A DNA stretch of 64,000 nt from Bacillus sp. CH140a_4T (GCF_008923725.1 NZ_WBPF01000013.1:372001-436000), one strand, 5' to 3'; counted from the stretch's first letter, positions 8,380 to 18,419 are shown. Program-made: numbers and translations. The notes: generated by a model not told the origin, from the letters alone.

Positions 8380-8799
8380 TTATAATACGCGGCCAAATAG
8401 CTCTAACACCATTTCTATTTCTTGGTCGCTCCAACCTTTAAATCTCTCTTTATAATATTCTTTACGCACAGCTTCAAGTTTTTCAGTTACTTCTCTTCCG
8501 TGTTCTGTAATTTCTAGGTACACGATACGACGGTCTGAATTTGAACGCTTTCTTTCTACAAACCCTTTTCGTACGAGACGATCAGTAACAGCTGTAATAT
8601 GACTGGAGGTTACGTTTACTTCACTCGCAATTTGCGAAGCCATCTGTGGACTGTTTAAAAATAACGCGCGTAATACAGAAAATTCATTGTATGGCATATG
8701 TTCTGCAAAACGTGTATTAATATCATTTTGTAATAAACGTATCATCTTTCGGAATGATCCGGATAACTCTAAAATCAGTGTTTCTCTTTTTTCGTTCAC
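8380..8799 (-). CDS. MarR-family transcriptional regulator
   Basis: A 139-residue winged-helix regulator. The recognition helix and wing read ASEVNVTSSHITAVTDRLVR, KGFVERKRSNSDRRIVYLEI, the MarR DxRxxxxxLT-type wing. I start it at GTG 8799, eight bases after AAGGGA; an ATG 11 codons upstream lacks a ribosome binding site and lies on what looks like a -10 region. It diverges from the SIMPL gene (about 160 bases between starts), a possible target. Confidence 0.85.
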   Translation of the reverse strand: MNEKRETLILELSGSFRKMIRLLQNDINTRFAEHMPYNEFSVLRALFLNSPQMASQIASEVNVTSSHITAVTDRLVRKGFVERKRSNSDRRIVYLEITEHGREVTEKLEAVRKEYYKERFKGWSDQEIEMVLELFGRVL

Positions 8800-8959
8800 T
8801 AGCCTCGTCCCTTTTTTATCATATTTACACATATTATAATCTATAAATACCTATGTTGTATATGCTTTCTTCCCTCAACATTCTCATTTATGTAACTTTT
8901 TTCATATAAATTTCTTTTTTGTTCACACATATACATATAAATAAGGATGGTGATGGAAG

Positions 8960-9631
8960 ATGCAAGGTGGAATGAATCCTTATTTACACAACGTACGTAC
9001 AGCTAATACTGGTAAAGAAGCGACTATTACTGTACAAGGTGAAGGTGTTGTCAAAGCAAAACCAAATGTTGTTATATTAACGATTGGTATTCGTACAGAT
9101 CATAAAAATGTAAAGCAGGCACAAGAAGAGAATGCAGTGCAATCAAAACAATTATTGGATGCACTAAAACAACTAGGTATTGCCGACAAAAATATAGAAA
9201 CCATTTCATATACGATTACGCCCCAGTACGAATATGTAAATGATAAAGCATTATTACAAGGATATCGTGTAGAACATTTGTATGAAATTACCGTTTTAAA
9301 TGTACAAAAAGCAGGGGAAGTATATGATATAGCCGTTTCAAATGGAGCAAACTTAGCAAAAGGATTACGTTTTCGAATATCTCATCCAAATAAATATTAT
9401 GAGCAAGCTCTCATTCAAGCTCTGCAACAAGCGGTAGAAAAAGCTCGTGCTATTGCGAGTACATACAATTTAAACATTAATCCAGTTCCACTCTCATTCG
9501 TTGAAGAATCTGCCCAATTACCACGGGAAGTGACGTCCTATGCTACTTTACATGCGCAAGCAGCTCCGCCCATTCAATCGGGAGAATTAGAAATCATTTC
9601 AACAATACGAGCGATTTTTACGTATTTATAA
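8960..9631 (+). CDS. SIMPL-domain (DUF541) protein
   Basis: A 223-residue protein of the SIMPL/YggE family. Conserved elements: the opening strand ATITVQGEGVVKAKPNVVIL, the TIGIRTDHKNVKQAQEEN helix, and KAGEVYDIAVSNGANLAKGL. No signal peptide or membrane helix is seen, so it is probably cytoplasmic, unlike E. coli YggE. Molecular function of the family is not established. It diverges from the MarR regulator. Confidence 0.82.
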   Translation: MQGGMNPYLHNVRTANTGKEATITVQGEGVVKAKPNVVILTIGIRTDHKNVKQAQEENAVQSKQLLDALKQLGIADKNIETISYTITPQYEYVNDKALLQGYRVEHLYEITVLNVQKAGEVYDIAVSNGANLAKGLRFRISHPNKYYEQALIQALQQAVEKARAIASTYNLNINPVPLSFVEESAQLPREVTSYATLHAQAAPPIQSGELEIISTIRAIFTYL

Positions 9632-9669
9632 ATAATTTCATTTATAAGTAAACGTTATCATTTTCCTTG

Positions 9670-9697
9670 TTGTAAAAACATGATGTTCTGATATAAT
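9670..9697 (+). promoter_or_regulatory. Promoter of the purine permease gene
   Basis: TTGTAA (9670-9675) and TATAAT (9692-9697) with 16 bases between. The following leader of about 65 bases has no purine-riboswitch core that I can find. Confidence 0.6.
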
Positions 9698-9746
9698 AAA
9701 GGACGGTGAGCTCTTACAAAAGAGATATCACGGGTGGGAGAGGGAT

Positions 9747-9764
9747 ATGAAAAAGAAGGTTTAA
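9747..9764 (+). other. Possible five-codon leader peptide before the permease
   Basis: An ATG behind GGGAGAGGG encodes MKKKV and stops one base before the permease ATG. Its own start site is stronger than that of the permease (AGAAGG), so re-initiation after this mini-ORF may set permease translation. Inference from sequence only. Confidence 0.35.
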
Positions 9765-9765
9765 C

Positions 9766-11055
9766 ATGAAAGGAATACTTGAAAGAACATTTAAATTAGG
9801 TTTACACGAAACATCACCAAAACAAGAAGTTTTAGCTGGAGTTACGTCATTTTTCACAATCGTATATATTATGATTGTAAATGCATCCATTTTATCCGAT
9901 GCTGGCATTCCTCTTGAAGCTGGAATTTTAGCAACTGTTTTCAGTTCATTTGTCGGATGTCTGCTCATGGCATTTTGGGCAAATGCACCTGCTATTCTTG
10001 TCCCTGGTATGGGTGTAAATGCATTCTTCACGTACACTGCTGTGCATACGCTCGGATTAACTTGGCAGGAAGCATTAGCAGCTGTCTTCATCTCTGGTAT
10101 TATTTTTGCAATTGCTGCGTTTACACCAATCGCTCGCGTGCTTTCAGTATCGATTCCAAAGTCATTAAAGGAAGCTATTACTGTCGGCATCGGATTATTT
10201 TTAGCATTTATCGGATTGCAAAAAGGTGGTTTAGTCGTTTCGAATCCAAATACTGCTGTTGCAATGGGTAAATTAAGTAGCCCTGTCGTTCTTGCGACAC
10301 TACTTACTCTTATCGTTGCACTTGTACTATTTATTCGTAACGTACGTGGAAGCTTTTTATGGACGATTGCAATAGGAACTGGTATTGCATGGCTATTTGG
10401 TCTTGTTGATACAAGTCAAATCGGTAATAGTTCATTCTCATTCGCTAATTACGGCGATGTGTTTGGAGCTATGTCATTTGGCAAACTTTCTTCCTTACCG
10501 TTTTGGATTGCAACATTCTCCTTAAGCATGGTGCTTATTTTTGAGAACATGGGACTTCTGCACGGTTTATTAGAAGATGACCGTAAATTCCCACGTGCTT
10601 ACCAAGCCAATGCAATTTCAGCAATGACATGTGGTCTATTTGGCACAAGCCCTACCGTATCAACAGTAGAGAGTGCCGCAGGTATTACTGCAGGCGGAAA
10701 GACAGGTCTGACGTCTATCATTACAGGGTTGTTATTCTTTGCATCACTATTTGCACTTCCGTTTGTCAAACTAATTCCTGATAGTGCCATTGCACCAATC
10801 TTAATTATTATTGGCGGCCTGATGATTACAAGCATTCAGCAAATTCCTCTGAACGATTTTTCAGAAGGATTTCCAGCGTTCTTAATTATCGTCATGATTC
10901 CGCTCACATATAGTATCGCTGATGGCATTGCGTTCGGATTTATTGCTTATCCTATCTTAAAAGTTGCTCTTGGAAAGCGTAAAGAAGTCGCACCGTCTAT
11001 GTATATCGTTACATGCTTATTCTTAGCCATGTTTGTATTACATGCTATTGGTTAA
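9766..11055 (+). CDS. AzgA-type purine permease (adenine/guanine/hypoxanthine)
   Basis: A 429-residue permease of the NCS2/AzgA family with about 12 hydrophobic segments. It opens FKLGLHETSPKQEVLAGVTS, has the conserved VPGMGVNAFFTYT motif in helix 3, and GTSPTVSTVESAAGITAGGK in the central half-helix. Relatives in B. subtilis are PbuG and PbuO, importing hypoxanthine/guanine; the exact substrate cannot be read from sequence. It points toward corA and shares a bidirectional terminator with it. Confidence 0.88.
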   Translation: MKGILERTFKLGLHETSPKQEVLAGVTSFFTIVYIMIVNASILSDAGIPLEAGILATVFSSFVGCLLMAFWANAPAILVPGMGVNAFFTYTAVHTLGLTWQEALAAVFISGIIFAIAAFTPIARVLSVSIPKSLKEAITVGIGLFLAFIGLQKGGLVVSNPNTAVAMGKLSSPVVLATLLTLIVALVLFIRNVRGSFLWTIAIGTGIAWLFGLVDTSQIGNSSFSFANYGDVFGAMSFGKLSSLPFWIATFSLSMVLIFENMGLLHGLLEDDRKFPRAYQANAISAMTCGLFGTSPTVSTVESAAGITAGGKTGLTSIITGLLFFASLFALPFVKLIPDSAIAPILIIIGGLMITSIQQIPLNDFSEGFPAFLIIVMIPLTYSIADGIAFGFIAYPILKVALGKRKEVAPSMYIVTCLFLAMFVLHAIG

Positions 11056-11094
11056 GTAAAAACACCGAGGAAAATTCCTCGGTGTTTTTTACTT
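11054..11094. terminator. Bidirectional terminator between permease and corA
   Basis: Near-perfect inverted repeat with core AACACCGAGGAA/TTCCTCGGTGTT and T6 on the plus side; overlaps the corA stop. Confidence 0.88.
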
Positions 11095-12039
11095 AAACCA
11101 TCCTTTTTTATAAAACCAAGCCATCATGCCACCGCCAATTAGTGCCATTAGAAGTAGACAAACAAAATAACTATATTGTCCACCAAGCTCCGGCATATGC
11201 GTAAAGTTCATTCCGTATACTCCCGCAATAAATGTTAATGGCATGAAAATAGTCGAGAATACAGTTAATGTTTTCATAATGTTATTCATATGATGTGAGT
11301 TTAATGAAAAATAGCTATCTCGAATATCTGCCGTTAACTCCCGGCTTGCCTCAATCATTTCTGTCAGTTTCAGTAAATGATCATGTATATCTTTAAAATA
11401 AATTTCATGATCACTTATACCGTAAAAACGAGTCGAATTTAAAATACGATACAATAAATCACGCATCGGAATGATTGTACGCCTTAGTTTCGATAAATCT
11501 GCACGTATATCAAATACTTCTTCTAGCACACTTCCTGCTGTCTCACCCGTTAAATTATCATCAATGGCATTTAAATGATCCTCAATGTAATATACAGGCG
11601 CAAAATAGTCGTCCACAATTTGGTCGATAATGGTATGCGCTACGTGCAGGGGACTATTTTTAATACGCTTCTTTTCTCCAAGTGTTTTCCATACTCTTTC
11701 GATTGCATTGTTATGAGAAAAGTGGAAAGAAACAATAAAACGATCACTAATAAATAAATCGATTTCGTGCGGTTCTAATCCATCCTCACCAAATGCATGA
11801 AGAACTAAAAAGTTATATCCATCATAAAAATCAACTTTTGGTCTCTGTACATATTCTATACAATCTTCAATTGCAAGGGGATGGAACTTAAAATGATCTT
11901 GCAAAATGTATGTATACTCTTCTTTCGTTGGCTTATATAAATCTAGCCAATACCATGCAATATGGTCTTTCGTTGTTTCTTCTAGCGAAACATCATATAA
12001 TACTTCATCTGTTTTTGTTATTGCACAAATTCTAATCAT
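11089..12039 (-). CDS. CorA-family divalent cation transporter
   Basis: A 316-residue CorA protein: a large cytoplasmic N-terminal domain with a long helical stalk, and two C-terminal membrane helices. The pore motif is present in AGVYGMNFTHMPEL, and the C-terminus ends in basic residues (WFYKKGWFK). Transports Mg2+ and perhaps other divalent ions. I start at ATG 12039 behind GGGTGA; an ATG nine codons further upstream has no ribosome binding site. Confidence 0.88.
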   Translation of the reverse strand: MIRICAITKTDEVLYDVSLEETTKDHIAWYWLDLYKPTKEEYTYILQDHFKFHPLAIEDCIEYVQRPKVDFYDGYNFLVLHAFGEDGLEPHEIDLFISDRFIVSFHFSHNNAIERVWKTLGEKKRIKNSPLHVAHTIIDQIVDDYFAPVYYIEDHLNAIDDNLTGETAGSVLEEVFDIRADLSKLRRTIIPMRDLLYRILNSTRFYGISDHEIYFKDIHDHLLKLTEMIEASRELTADIRDSYFSLNSHHMNNIMKTLTVFSTIFMPLTFIAGVYGMNFTHMPELGGQYSYFVCLLLMALIGGGMMAWFYKKGWFK

Positions 12040-12073
12040 AATTTCACCCATTATTATTATAAACAAAAAATAG

Positions 12074-12112
12074 TAAAAAAAGCCAAGGAGAAATACTCCT
12101 TGGCCCTTTTTT
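12074..12112 (-). terminator. Terminator of the nucleoside salvage operon
   Basis: Stem GCCAAGGAG/CTCCTTGGC (12082-12104) with a T run on the minus strand and also T-rich sequence on the plus side. It ends the drm-pupG-pdp transcript and separates it from corA. Confidence 0.85.
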
Positions 12113-12113
12113 A

Positions 12114-13418
12114 TTATTCAGTAACGATGCCGTGCACTAATGTTGGTGCATCTACATGTTCGTTAGCAATCTTCATGTTCTCATAAATTTTTGCTTTTAC
12201 ATCTTCCACATTCTCACGGTTTGCGTAAATAGTAACAAGGGATTCACCTTTTTTCACGCTGTCCCCTACTTTTTTGCGAAGCATTAAGCCAACTGCTAAA
12301 TCAATTTCAGATTCCTTCGTCGCACGTCCTGCTCCTAAAAGCATCGCTGCTGTTCCGATTTCATCTGCAACGATTTCTGATACATAACCGTCTTCCTTCG
12401 CTTCTACTTCAATTTTAAACTGTGCTTGCGGTAATTTAGAAGGGTCATCAACAACAGATGCATCGCCGCCTTGCGCTGATAAGAACGTTTTAAATGATTC
12501 TAGCGCTTTACCGTTGTTCATTACTTCAATTAATTTCTCACGCGCATCTTCTAAAGATGAAGCTTGTCCAGCAAGGTATACCATTTGACTTCCAAGTGTT
12601 AAACATAACTCCTCTAAATCTTTTGGCCCTTTACCTTGTAATGTATCAATTGCTTCTTGTACTTCAAGTGCGTTACCAATAGCCTCACCAAGTGGTTGAC
12701 TCATATCAGAAATAACAGCCATCGTATTACGACCAACGTTATTACCAATGCGCACCATTGCTTCTGCTAAACGTTTTGCATCTTCATCTGTTTTCATAAA
12801 TGCACCTGCTCCAGTTTTTACATCAAGAACAATTGCATCTGCACCAGCAGCAATTTTTTTACTCATAATTGAGCTTGCAATAAGCGGAATTGAGTTTACT
12901 GTTGCCGTTACATCACGAAGTGCATACAATTTTTTATCGGCAGGTGTTAAATTTCCACTTTGACCAATAACTGCGATTTTGTTTTCATTTACAAGTCGCA
13001 TGAATTCATCATTTTCGATTTCAACATGGAATCCTGGAACTGCTTCTAATTTATCAATTGTACCACCAGTATGTCCTAGACCACGTCCAGACATTTTTGC
13101 AACCGGTACACCTAAAGCGGCTACTAATGGACCTAACACAAGTGTTGTTGTATCACCAACACCACCTGTTGAGTGCTTATCTACTTTTACCCCTTCAATA
13201 GCTGATAAGTCGATTGTATCACCGCTATTTACCATTGCCATCGTTAAATCAGCACGTTCTTGATCGTTCATATCTTGGAAGAAAATTGCCATTGCAAGTG
13301 AACTTACTTGATAATCAGGAATATCACCATTCGTATATCCTTCAACAATAAAGTTAATTTCTTCTGTCGTTAATGCATGTCCGTCACGTTTTTTTGCAAT
13401 TAGGTCCACCATTCTCAT
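12114..13418 (-). CDS. pdp: Pyrimidine-nucleoside phosphorylase
   Basis: A 434-residue nucleoside phosphorylase that splits uridine, thymidine and deoxyuridine to base plus (deoxy)ribose-1-phosphate. The family signature is at [20 protein letters not shown], preceded by [20 protein letters not shown] for phosphate binding. Length is typical. It is third in the operon, seven bases after pupG, with GGGGTGA before ATG. Ribose-1-phosphate from this and PupG feeds phosphopentomutase encoded by the first gene. Confidence 0.95.
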   Translation of the reverse strand: MRMVDLIAKKRDGHALTTEEINFIVEGYTNGDIPDYQVSSLAMAIFFQDMNDQERADLTMAMVNSGDTIDLSAIEGVKVDKHSTGGVGDTTTLVLGPLVAALGVPVAKMSGRGLGHTGGTIDKLEAVPGFHVEIENDEFMRLVNENKIAVIGQSGNLTPADKKLYALRDVTATVNSIPLIASSIMSKKIAAGADAIVLDVKTGAGAFMKTDEDAKRLAEAMVRIGNNVGRNTMAVISDMSQPLGEAIGNALEVQEAIDTLQGKGPKDLEELCLTLGSQMVYLAGQASSLEDAREKLIEVMNNGKALESFKTFLSAQGGDASVVDDPSKLPQAQFKIEVEAKEDGYVSEIVADEIGTAAMLLGAGRATKESEIDLAVGLMLRKKVGDSVKKGESLVTIYANRENVEDVKAKIYENMKIANEHVDAPTLVHGIVTE

Positions 13419-13425
13419 TGTGAGG

Positions 13426-14247
13426 TCACCCCTTCATTTGTTTTACAATTGCTTTTACTAATGCTAAGAAGTTAGCTTTAACACGTTCTGTCGTTTCAAT
13501 TACTTCATCGTGGTGAAGTGGCTGATCTAAAATACCAGCTGCCATATTTGAAATACAAGAAATACCAAGTACTTTCATACCAGCATGACGCGCTACAATT
13601 ACTTCTGGTACTGTAGACATACCAACTGCATCTCCGCCAAGTGTACGAAGCATACGAATTTCAGCAGGTGTTTCATATACAGGACCTGTCATTCCAACGT
13701 ATACACCTTCTTGTACTTTAATATTTAAGTCCGCTGCAACTTGTTTCGCCATTTCACGAAGTTCTGGTGTATATGATGTAGACATATCAGGGAAACGTAC
13801 ACCCATTTCAGAATCATTCGGTCCGATTAATGGATTTGTACCCATGAAGTTAATGTGGTCTGAAATTAACATAAGATCGCCTGGCTCAAATGATGTATTT
13901 ACACCACCAGCTGCATTTGTTACAACAACTGTTTCTACACCTAGTTCTTTCATAACACGAACTGGGAATGTTACTTTTTGCATGTCGTATCCTTCATAGA
14001 AGTGGAAACGTCCTTGCATTGCTACTACTGTTACACCTTGAAGTGTACCGAATACTAGTTGACCTGCATGACCTTCTACAGTTGATACTGGGAATTCAGG
14101 GATTTCACTGTAAGGTACTGTTACTGCGTTCTCGATTTCATCTGCTAATACCCCTAGTCCAGATCCAAGGATTAGTCCTACTTGTGGCGTTTCTTGAAAT
14201 TTCTCTTTTAAGTATGAAGCTGATTTTGTAATAAGTTCACGATTCAT
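13426..14247 (-). CDS. pupG: Purine-nucleoside phosphorylase (trimeric type)
   Basis: A 273-residue class II (trimeric) PNP acting on guanosine and inosine. Signature [20 protein letters not shown] and substrate segment [20 protein letters not shown] are clear, as is the [12 protein letters not shown] motif with the base-binding Asn. Lies 12 bases after drm. In B. subtilis drm-pupG is followed by dacF; here pdp takes that place and dacF is 8 kb away. Confidence 0.95.
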   Translation of the reverse strand: MNRELITKSASYLKEKFQETPQVGLILGSGLGVLADEIENAVTVPYSEIPEFPVSTVEGHAGQLVFGTLQGVTVVAMQGRFHFYEGYDMQKVTFPVRVMKELGVETVVVTNAAGGVNTSFEPGDLMLISDHINFMGTNPLIGPNDSEMGVRFPDMSTSYTPELREMAKQVAADLNIKVQEGVYVGMTGPVYETPAEIRMLRTLGGDAVGMSTVPEVIVARHAGMKVLGISCISNMAAGILDQPLHHDEVIETTERVKANFLALVKAIVKQMKG

Positions 14248-14259
14248 TTGTTTATCCCC

Positions 14260-15444
14260 CTATTTCTTTAGCTCGTTTAAGAAGCTTGTTCCGTGTTCTG
14301 GCATTTTCACACCGAAGTTTTCTGCTACCGTTGCACCAATATCAGCAAATGTTTGGCGAAGTGATAGTTCTTGTCCGCCATCTTTCATGCTTGGGCTATA
14401 TGCTAATAACGGTACATATTCACGTGTATGATCAGTACCGTGGTGAACTGGATCATTACCATGGTCTGCTGTAATTAATAATAAGTCATCTTCTTTTAGT
14501 TTTTCGAATACTTCTGGAAGACGAGCATCATATTCTTGTAGAGCTTCTCCGTATCCTTGTGGATCACGGCGGTGTCCAAATAATGCATCAAAGTCAACTA
14601 AGTTCAAGAAGCTAAGACCTGTAAAGTCCATATTTAATGTATCTACAAGCTTATCCATTCCATCCATATTAGACTTCGTACGAAGTGATTCAGTTACCCC
14701 TTCACCATCATAGATGTCAGAGATTTTACCGATAGCAATCACATCGTAGTCACTATCTTTTAATTCATTCATTACCGTACGGCCGAATGGTTTTAATGCA
14801 TAATCATGACGGTTTGGTGTACGTGTAAAGTTTCCAGGCTCACCAACGAATGGACGAGCGATAACACGACCTACCATGTACTTCTCATCTAACGTTAATT
14901 CACGTGCAATTTTACAAATTTTATATAACTCATCAAGTGGCACTACTTCTTCGTGTGCAGCGATTTGTAATACGCTATCAGCAGAAGTGTAAACAATTAA
15001 AGAGCCTGTTTCCATTTGTTCTTGGCCAAGTTCATCCAGAATCTCAGTTCCAGAAGCTGGTTTATTACCGATAATTTTACGACCTGTTTTTTCTTCTAAT
15101 TCATCAAGTAATTCTTTGGGGAATCCTTCAGGGAACACTTGGAATGGTGTATCAATGTAAAGGCCCATAATTTCCCAGTGTCCTGTCATTGTATCTTTAC
15201 CAGTAGATTTCTCTTGCATTTTTGTATAATATCCAAGTGGTTTTTCTACTCTAGAGATACCTTTCATTTCACGAATGTTACCAAGACCTAACTTCACCAT
15301 ATTTGGCATTTGTAATCCATTCATATGTTCAGCAATGTGACCAATTGTGTCAGAACCTAAATCACCAAATTGCTCAGCATCTGGTGCTTCGCCGATTCCT
15401 ACAGAGTCCATTACGACTAGGAATATACGTTTATATTTATTCAT
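14260..15444 (-). CDS. drm: Phosphopentomutase
   Basis: A 394-residue alkaline-phosphatase-superfamily enzyme converting (deoxy)ribose-1-phosphate to the 5-phosphate. Metal and active-site motifs: [27 protein letters not shown] (with the catalytic Thr) and [20 protein letters not shown]. First gene of the salvage operon. RBS GGAGGTCGCAGTT before ATG. Confidence 0.95.
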   Translation of the reverse strand: MNKYKRIFLVVMDSVGIGEAPDAEQFGDLGSDTIGHIAEHMNGLQMPNMVKLGLGNIREMKGISRVEKPLGYYTKMQEKSTGKDTMTGHWEIMGLYIDTPFQVFPEGFPKELLDELEEKTGRKIIGNKPASGTEILDELGQEQMETGSLIVYTSADSVLQIAAHEEVVPLDELYKICKIARELTLDEKYMVGRVIARPFVGEPGNFTRTPNRHDYALKPFGRTVMNELKDSDYDVIAIGKISDIYDGEGVTESLRTKSNMDGMDKLVDTLNMDFTGLSFLNLVDFDALFGHRRDPQGYGEALQEYDARLPEVFEKLKEDDLLLITADHGNDPVHHGTDHTREYVPLLAYSPSMKDGGQELSLRQTFADIGATVAENFGVKMPEHGTSFLNELKK

Positions 15445-15819
15445 AACTGCGACCTCCTATAAGTTCAGTTCTACTTCTTGTAGTATGTTCAAAACGCTAT
15501 AAAGTGAAACTGTTATTCATAAGAATTATCTTTCGTTCTCACTGGTAAACAGTACTTCTTTAAATGATTCTCTAACCTATTTCGTTTACTTTGAAACGAC
15601 TCAAAAACATTTCTAGTTTTTTCTAAGTCAGATGTCAGACATCTGATACTGATATCATAACATGTTTACGCTTTCTTTTTAATACATTTTCGTAGAATTT
15701 CTTATTTTATTCACACTTCTATTGTAATCCATTATGCAAAGAAGTGCTAATTATTTTATGATTTATTTCTTCATATAAAGTGAAAAATTAATTAACTTAC
15801 AAATAACGAGATAAAAATA
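15445..15819. other. Gene-free leader/intergenic region with a 19-base palindrome
   Basis: About 375 bases without a supported gene. A perfect palindrome with 9-base arms around one central base lies at 15628-15646 (arms TCAGATGTC/GACATCTGA). Just upstream on the minus strand is a TATGAT -10-like hexamer (within 15645-15665), so the palindrome would sit near the drm transcription start. The 12-mer ATAAAGTGAAAC, shared with bcr1 ends, occurs at 15499-15510. Confidence 0.5.
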
Positions 15820-15846
15820 AAAAGCAGCTCTAAAGAGCTGCTTTTT
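15820..15846 (-). terminator. Terminator of the YtkA-like lipoprotein gene
   Basis: Eleven-bp stem AAAGCAGCTCT/AGAGCTGCTTT with a 2-base loop and flanking A/T runs; overlaps the stop codon. Confidence 0.82.
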
Positions 15847-16585
15847 ATTTTACTTCTACTGTTTCTTCTTTATGTTCATGCAGTTCGCCTTTTTTAACAT
15901 GAACTTTCACTTTGTAAGCACCGTTTTCTTTGAAAGTATGTTTCGTTTCATACTCTCCTTTATTTCCTTCTTTTGCTGGAATAAATTCGTGTTTTTCAAC
16001 ACCATCTTTCCAAATCTCAAGTTGTACTTCAGCACCAGTTAACGCTTCTTCTTTTTGTTTTAAATGAACTTTCATAGTCGATTCTGCATTTGCTTTTATA
16101 TCACCAGCCATAAGGTGGATCATCGTATCGCTTTTATGATCGCCATGTCCTGCACCGTGATCACTATTTCCTTTTTTCACATCTTCTACTTTTGCATTTC
16201 CTACAGCAACTGTTGTTTCTGGCATAACATGCATTTCACGCGCATTTGTATGAGGAATAATATGATATACTCCATCAGTTTCAAATGTTTTCTCTACTGC
16301 ATAAACACCTTTTCCTTTATGCTTCCCATCTAACATCTCGTGTTTCTCGTCGCCATCTTTCCAAATCTCAAACTTTACATCATCAGCATCCGTTACTCTT
16401 TCTTTTCCTTGCGTAACAAGTGCTTGTACTTCTGTTTTTTCACCAAGCTTAATTTCTTTCGGATTCGTTTGAACCGCTACTTTTATAGCTTCCAGTTTCT
16501 GTTCTTTTTTCGGTTCTTCTTTGTTTGTATTACAGCCAGCCAATGCTAGCATCGCGATAAATAAAGTCATAATAAGTTTTTTCAT
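15845..16585 (-). CDS. Lipoprotein with two YtkA/FixH-like domains
   Basis: A 246-residue lipoprotein: signal peptide with lipobox LALAGC near residue 17, a Lys/Glu-rich spacer, then two homologous immunoglobulin-like domains. Each copy has the shape 'K(V)..K..A..VQLEIWKDG.EKHE...KG.YE..KTF...G.Y' (IWKDGDEKHEML near residue 80 and IWKDGVEKHEFI near 205). A His-rich linker (SDHGAGHGDH) lies between. YtkA-like domains are thought to bind copper or act in cytochrome oxidase assembly; the role here is inference. Start chosen at ATG 16585, eight bases after GGAGG, from three consecutive ATGs. Confidence 0.8.
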   Translation of the reverse strand: MKKLIMTLFIAMLALAGCNTNKEEPKKEQKLEAIKVAVQTNPKEIKLGEKTEVQALVTQGKERVTDADDVKFEIWKDGDEKHEMLDGKHKGKGVYAVEKTFETDGVYHIIPHTNAREMHVMPETTVAVGNAKVEDVKKGNSDHGAGHGDHKSDTMIHLMAGDIKANAESTMKVHLKQKEEALTGAEVQLEIWKDGVEKHEFIPAKEGNKGEYETKHTFKENGAYKVKVHVKKGELHEHKEETVEVK

Positions 16586-16713
16586 CATCATTTCCTCCTT
16601 CATACCTTATTTAGTATAGAGGAAATACATTGTAATATTCTAGTCTTCTGCTGAAAACAATGTACGAAATGTTTGTGAAGTTTTTGTGAAGTGCTATAAC
16701 CTTTTGAATCTAT

Positions 16714-16741
16714 GAAAAAAAGAGCATAGTCACTATGCTCT
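16714..16741 (-). terminator. Terminator of the xerD transcript
   Basis: Stem AGAGCATAG/CTATGCTCT with 3-base loop and a T7 run on the minus strand, overlapping the xerD stop. Confidence 0.85.
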
Positions 16742-17623
16742 CGGATGAAATTGTTTATATACATCTTTTAATCTAGCTTTTGAAACATGCGTATAAATTT
16801 GCGTCGTTGAAATATCTGCATGTCCTAGCATTTCTTGCACAGCACGCAAGTCTGCTCCATTTTCTAATAAATGCGTAGCAAAAGAATGGCGCAACGTATG
16901 AGGTGTAAGCTCTTTTTCAATATTTGCTTCTTTCGCCAATCGTTTTAAAATTTTCCAAAAACCTTGTCTTGATAATCGATTCCCGTGATGGTTTAAAAAG
17001 AGTGCATCTACTACTTTTTTACCCATCAATTCTCTTCTTCCCTTTTCAATATACTTTTGAATCGCTTCCGTCGCTAAACTTCCTAGTGGAATAATTCTTT
17101 CTTTATTCCCTTTCCCTATACAACGAACAAATCCCATCGTTAAATGTACATCTTCTAAATTTAAGGCAATTAACTCAGAAACACGAAGTCCCGTTGCATA
17201 CAGTAACTCTAGCATCGCTTTGTCACGAACCCCAAAAGCACTCGTCATTTTTGGTGTCTGAAGTAACGCCTCTACTTCATCGATTGATAATACTTTCGGT
17301 AATTTCCGTTCTCCTTGCGGCGTTTCAATATGTACGGATGGATCGTGTTCTACCGCTCGTTCACGAAGTAAAAACTGGTGAAAAGAACGAATCGATGCAA
17401 TATGACGTGCTAATGTTTTCGAAGATTTTCCGTTTTCTTTTAAGTGCTGCAGAAAATTAACAATATGCAAGCGTGTTACTTCATGAAAGCTTTTCGCTTG
17501 TTCTACATTTTGCAAATACTTTACATAACTTTTTAAATCACGTTCATAAGATACTACTGTATTTTTCGCTAGCCCTTTTTCGACAACCATATAATGAATA
17601 AAATCTTTTAATTGATCTTCCAA
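16733..17623 (-). CDS. xerD: Site-specific tyrosine recombinase XerD
   Basis: A 296-residue recombinase resolving chromosome dimers at dif with XerC. N-terminal SAM-like core-binding domain (residues 1-85), C-terminal catalytic domain with Arg in [22 protein letters not shown] (His-x-x-Arg), [14 protein letters not shown] (His and the Tyr nucleophile). The start is TTG at 17623, nine bases after GGAG, six bases from the yqzK stop. The fur-yqzK-xerD order matches B. subtilis (ripX). Confidence 0.95.
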   Translation of the reverse strand: MEDQLKDFIHYMVVEKGLAKNTVVSYERDLKSYVKYLQNVEQAKSFHEVTRLHIVNFLQHLKENGKSSKTLARHIASIRSFHQFLLRERAVEHDPSVHIETPQGERKLPKVLSIDEVEALLQTPKMTSAFGVRDKAMLELLYATGLRVSELIALNLEDVHLTMGFVRCIGKGNKERIIPLGSLATEAIQKYIEKGRRELMGKKVVDALFLNHHGNRLSRQGFWKILKRLAKEANIEKELTPHTLRHSFATHLLENGADLRAVQEMLGHADISTTQIYTHVSKARLKDVYKQFHPRA

Positions 17624-17629
17624 TCTACA

Positions 17630-17860
17630 CTACTCCCCATTTTCATAGAAAAACATCATTCTATTTACGAAAGCATCTTTTGCCGGCTCTTCATTCCCTG
17701 ATACTTTTTCTACAGTCTCTTCTTTTGGTTTTTCATAACGATGATAGCTTTCATATTCTTCATTTATCCATAGTATAGCGAAATAAAACAAAATCGTACA
17801 ACTTGTAAATAATAAAAATACTTTTATCCCATCAAAAGTTAATTTTAAAGCTCGGCGCAT
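17630..17860 (-). CDS. yqzK: YqzK-like small membrane protein (DUF4227)
   Basis: A 76-residue protein with a single helix (VFLLFTSCTILFYFAILWIN) after a basic N-terminus, then a charged tail ending FVNRMMFFYENGE. Position between fur and xerD is the same as yqzK of B. subtilis. Start at ATG 17860 behind GGAGGA; the 14 codons upstream lack a ribosome binding site. Function unknown. Confidence 0.8.
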   Translation of the reverse strand: MRRALKLTFDGIKVFLLFTSCTILFYFAILWINEEYESYHRYEKPKEETVEKVSGNEEPAKDAFVNRMMFFYENGE

Positions 17861-17931
17861 TGTAAATTCCTCCAAAATATAAGTTATTACAACATATGCC
17901 AAGCTTTCACCAATTTATACCTTATTCAAAT

Positions 17932-17965
17932 AAAAAACCTCTTCCTAGATAAATAGGAAAAGGTT
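17932..17965 (-). terminator. Terminator after fur
   Basis: Imperfect 12-bp stem (17936-17947 with 17954-17965) and T6 on the minus strand, overlapping the fur stop. Confidence 0.75.
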
Positions 17966-18419
17966 ATTTTTCATCCGTTTCATTTTCTTGACAATTTTTA
18001 CAAATCCCATGGAATGTTAAACGATGATCTTTCACTTTAAAGCTCCAGTCACGTTCTACTTTCCTTTCCACTTCACCAAGTAAATCTTCTTGTATTTCTT
18101 GTACAGCACCACATTGTGTACAAATCAAATGATGGTGAAAACGCTGCGCACCTTCTTGGCGTAAGTCATAGCGTGAAACACCGTCTCCGAAGTTGATCTT
18201 ATCGACAACTTTTAACTCAGATAATAGTTCTAAAGTTCGATAGACGGTTGCTAATCCGATCTCTGGCGACTTTTCTTTTACAAGGAGGTAAACATCTTCT
18301 GCGCTTAAATGATCTTCTTCATTTTCTAGCAGCACACGAACTGTTGCTTCACGTTGCGGTGTTAATTTGTAGCTCGCTGCATGTAATTGCTTCTTAATTC
18401 GTTCAATTCTTTCTTCCAT
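17964..18419 (-). CDS. fur: Ferric uptake regulator
   Basis: A 151-residue Fur-family repressor. N-terminal winged helix KLTPQREATVRVLLENEEDH and GLATVYRTLELL; metal sites in RFHHHLICTQCGAVQEI and a second CxxC pair in ICKNCQEN near the C-terminus. Neighbourhood (yqzK-xerD downstream) identifies it as the fur orthologue rather than perR or zur. Its promoter carries a Fur-like box upstream. Confidence 0.93.
   Translation of the reverse strand: MEERIERIKKQLHAASYKLTPQREATVRVLLENEEDHLSAEDVYLLVKEKSPEIGLATVYRTLELLSELKVVDKINFGDGVSRYDLRQEGAQRFHHHLICTQCGAVQEIQEDLLGEVERKVERDWSFKVKDHRLTFHGICKNCQENETDEK

Noticed and set aside
9698..9765. Purine riboswitch before the AzgA-type permease
   Set aside because: I looked for the conserved loop and junction sequences of the purine aptamer and found none; the leader is also shorter than the aptamer plus a platform.
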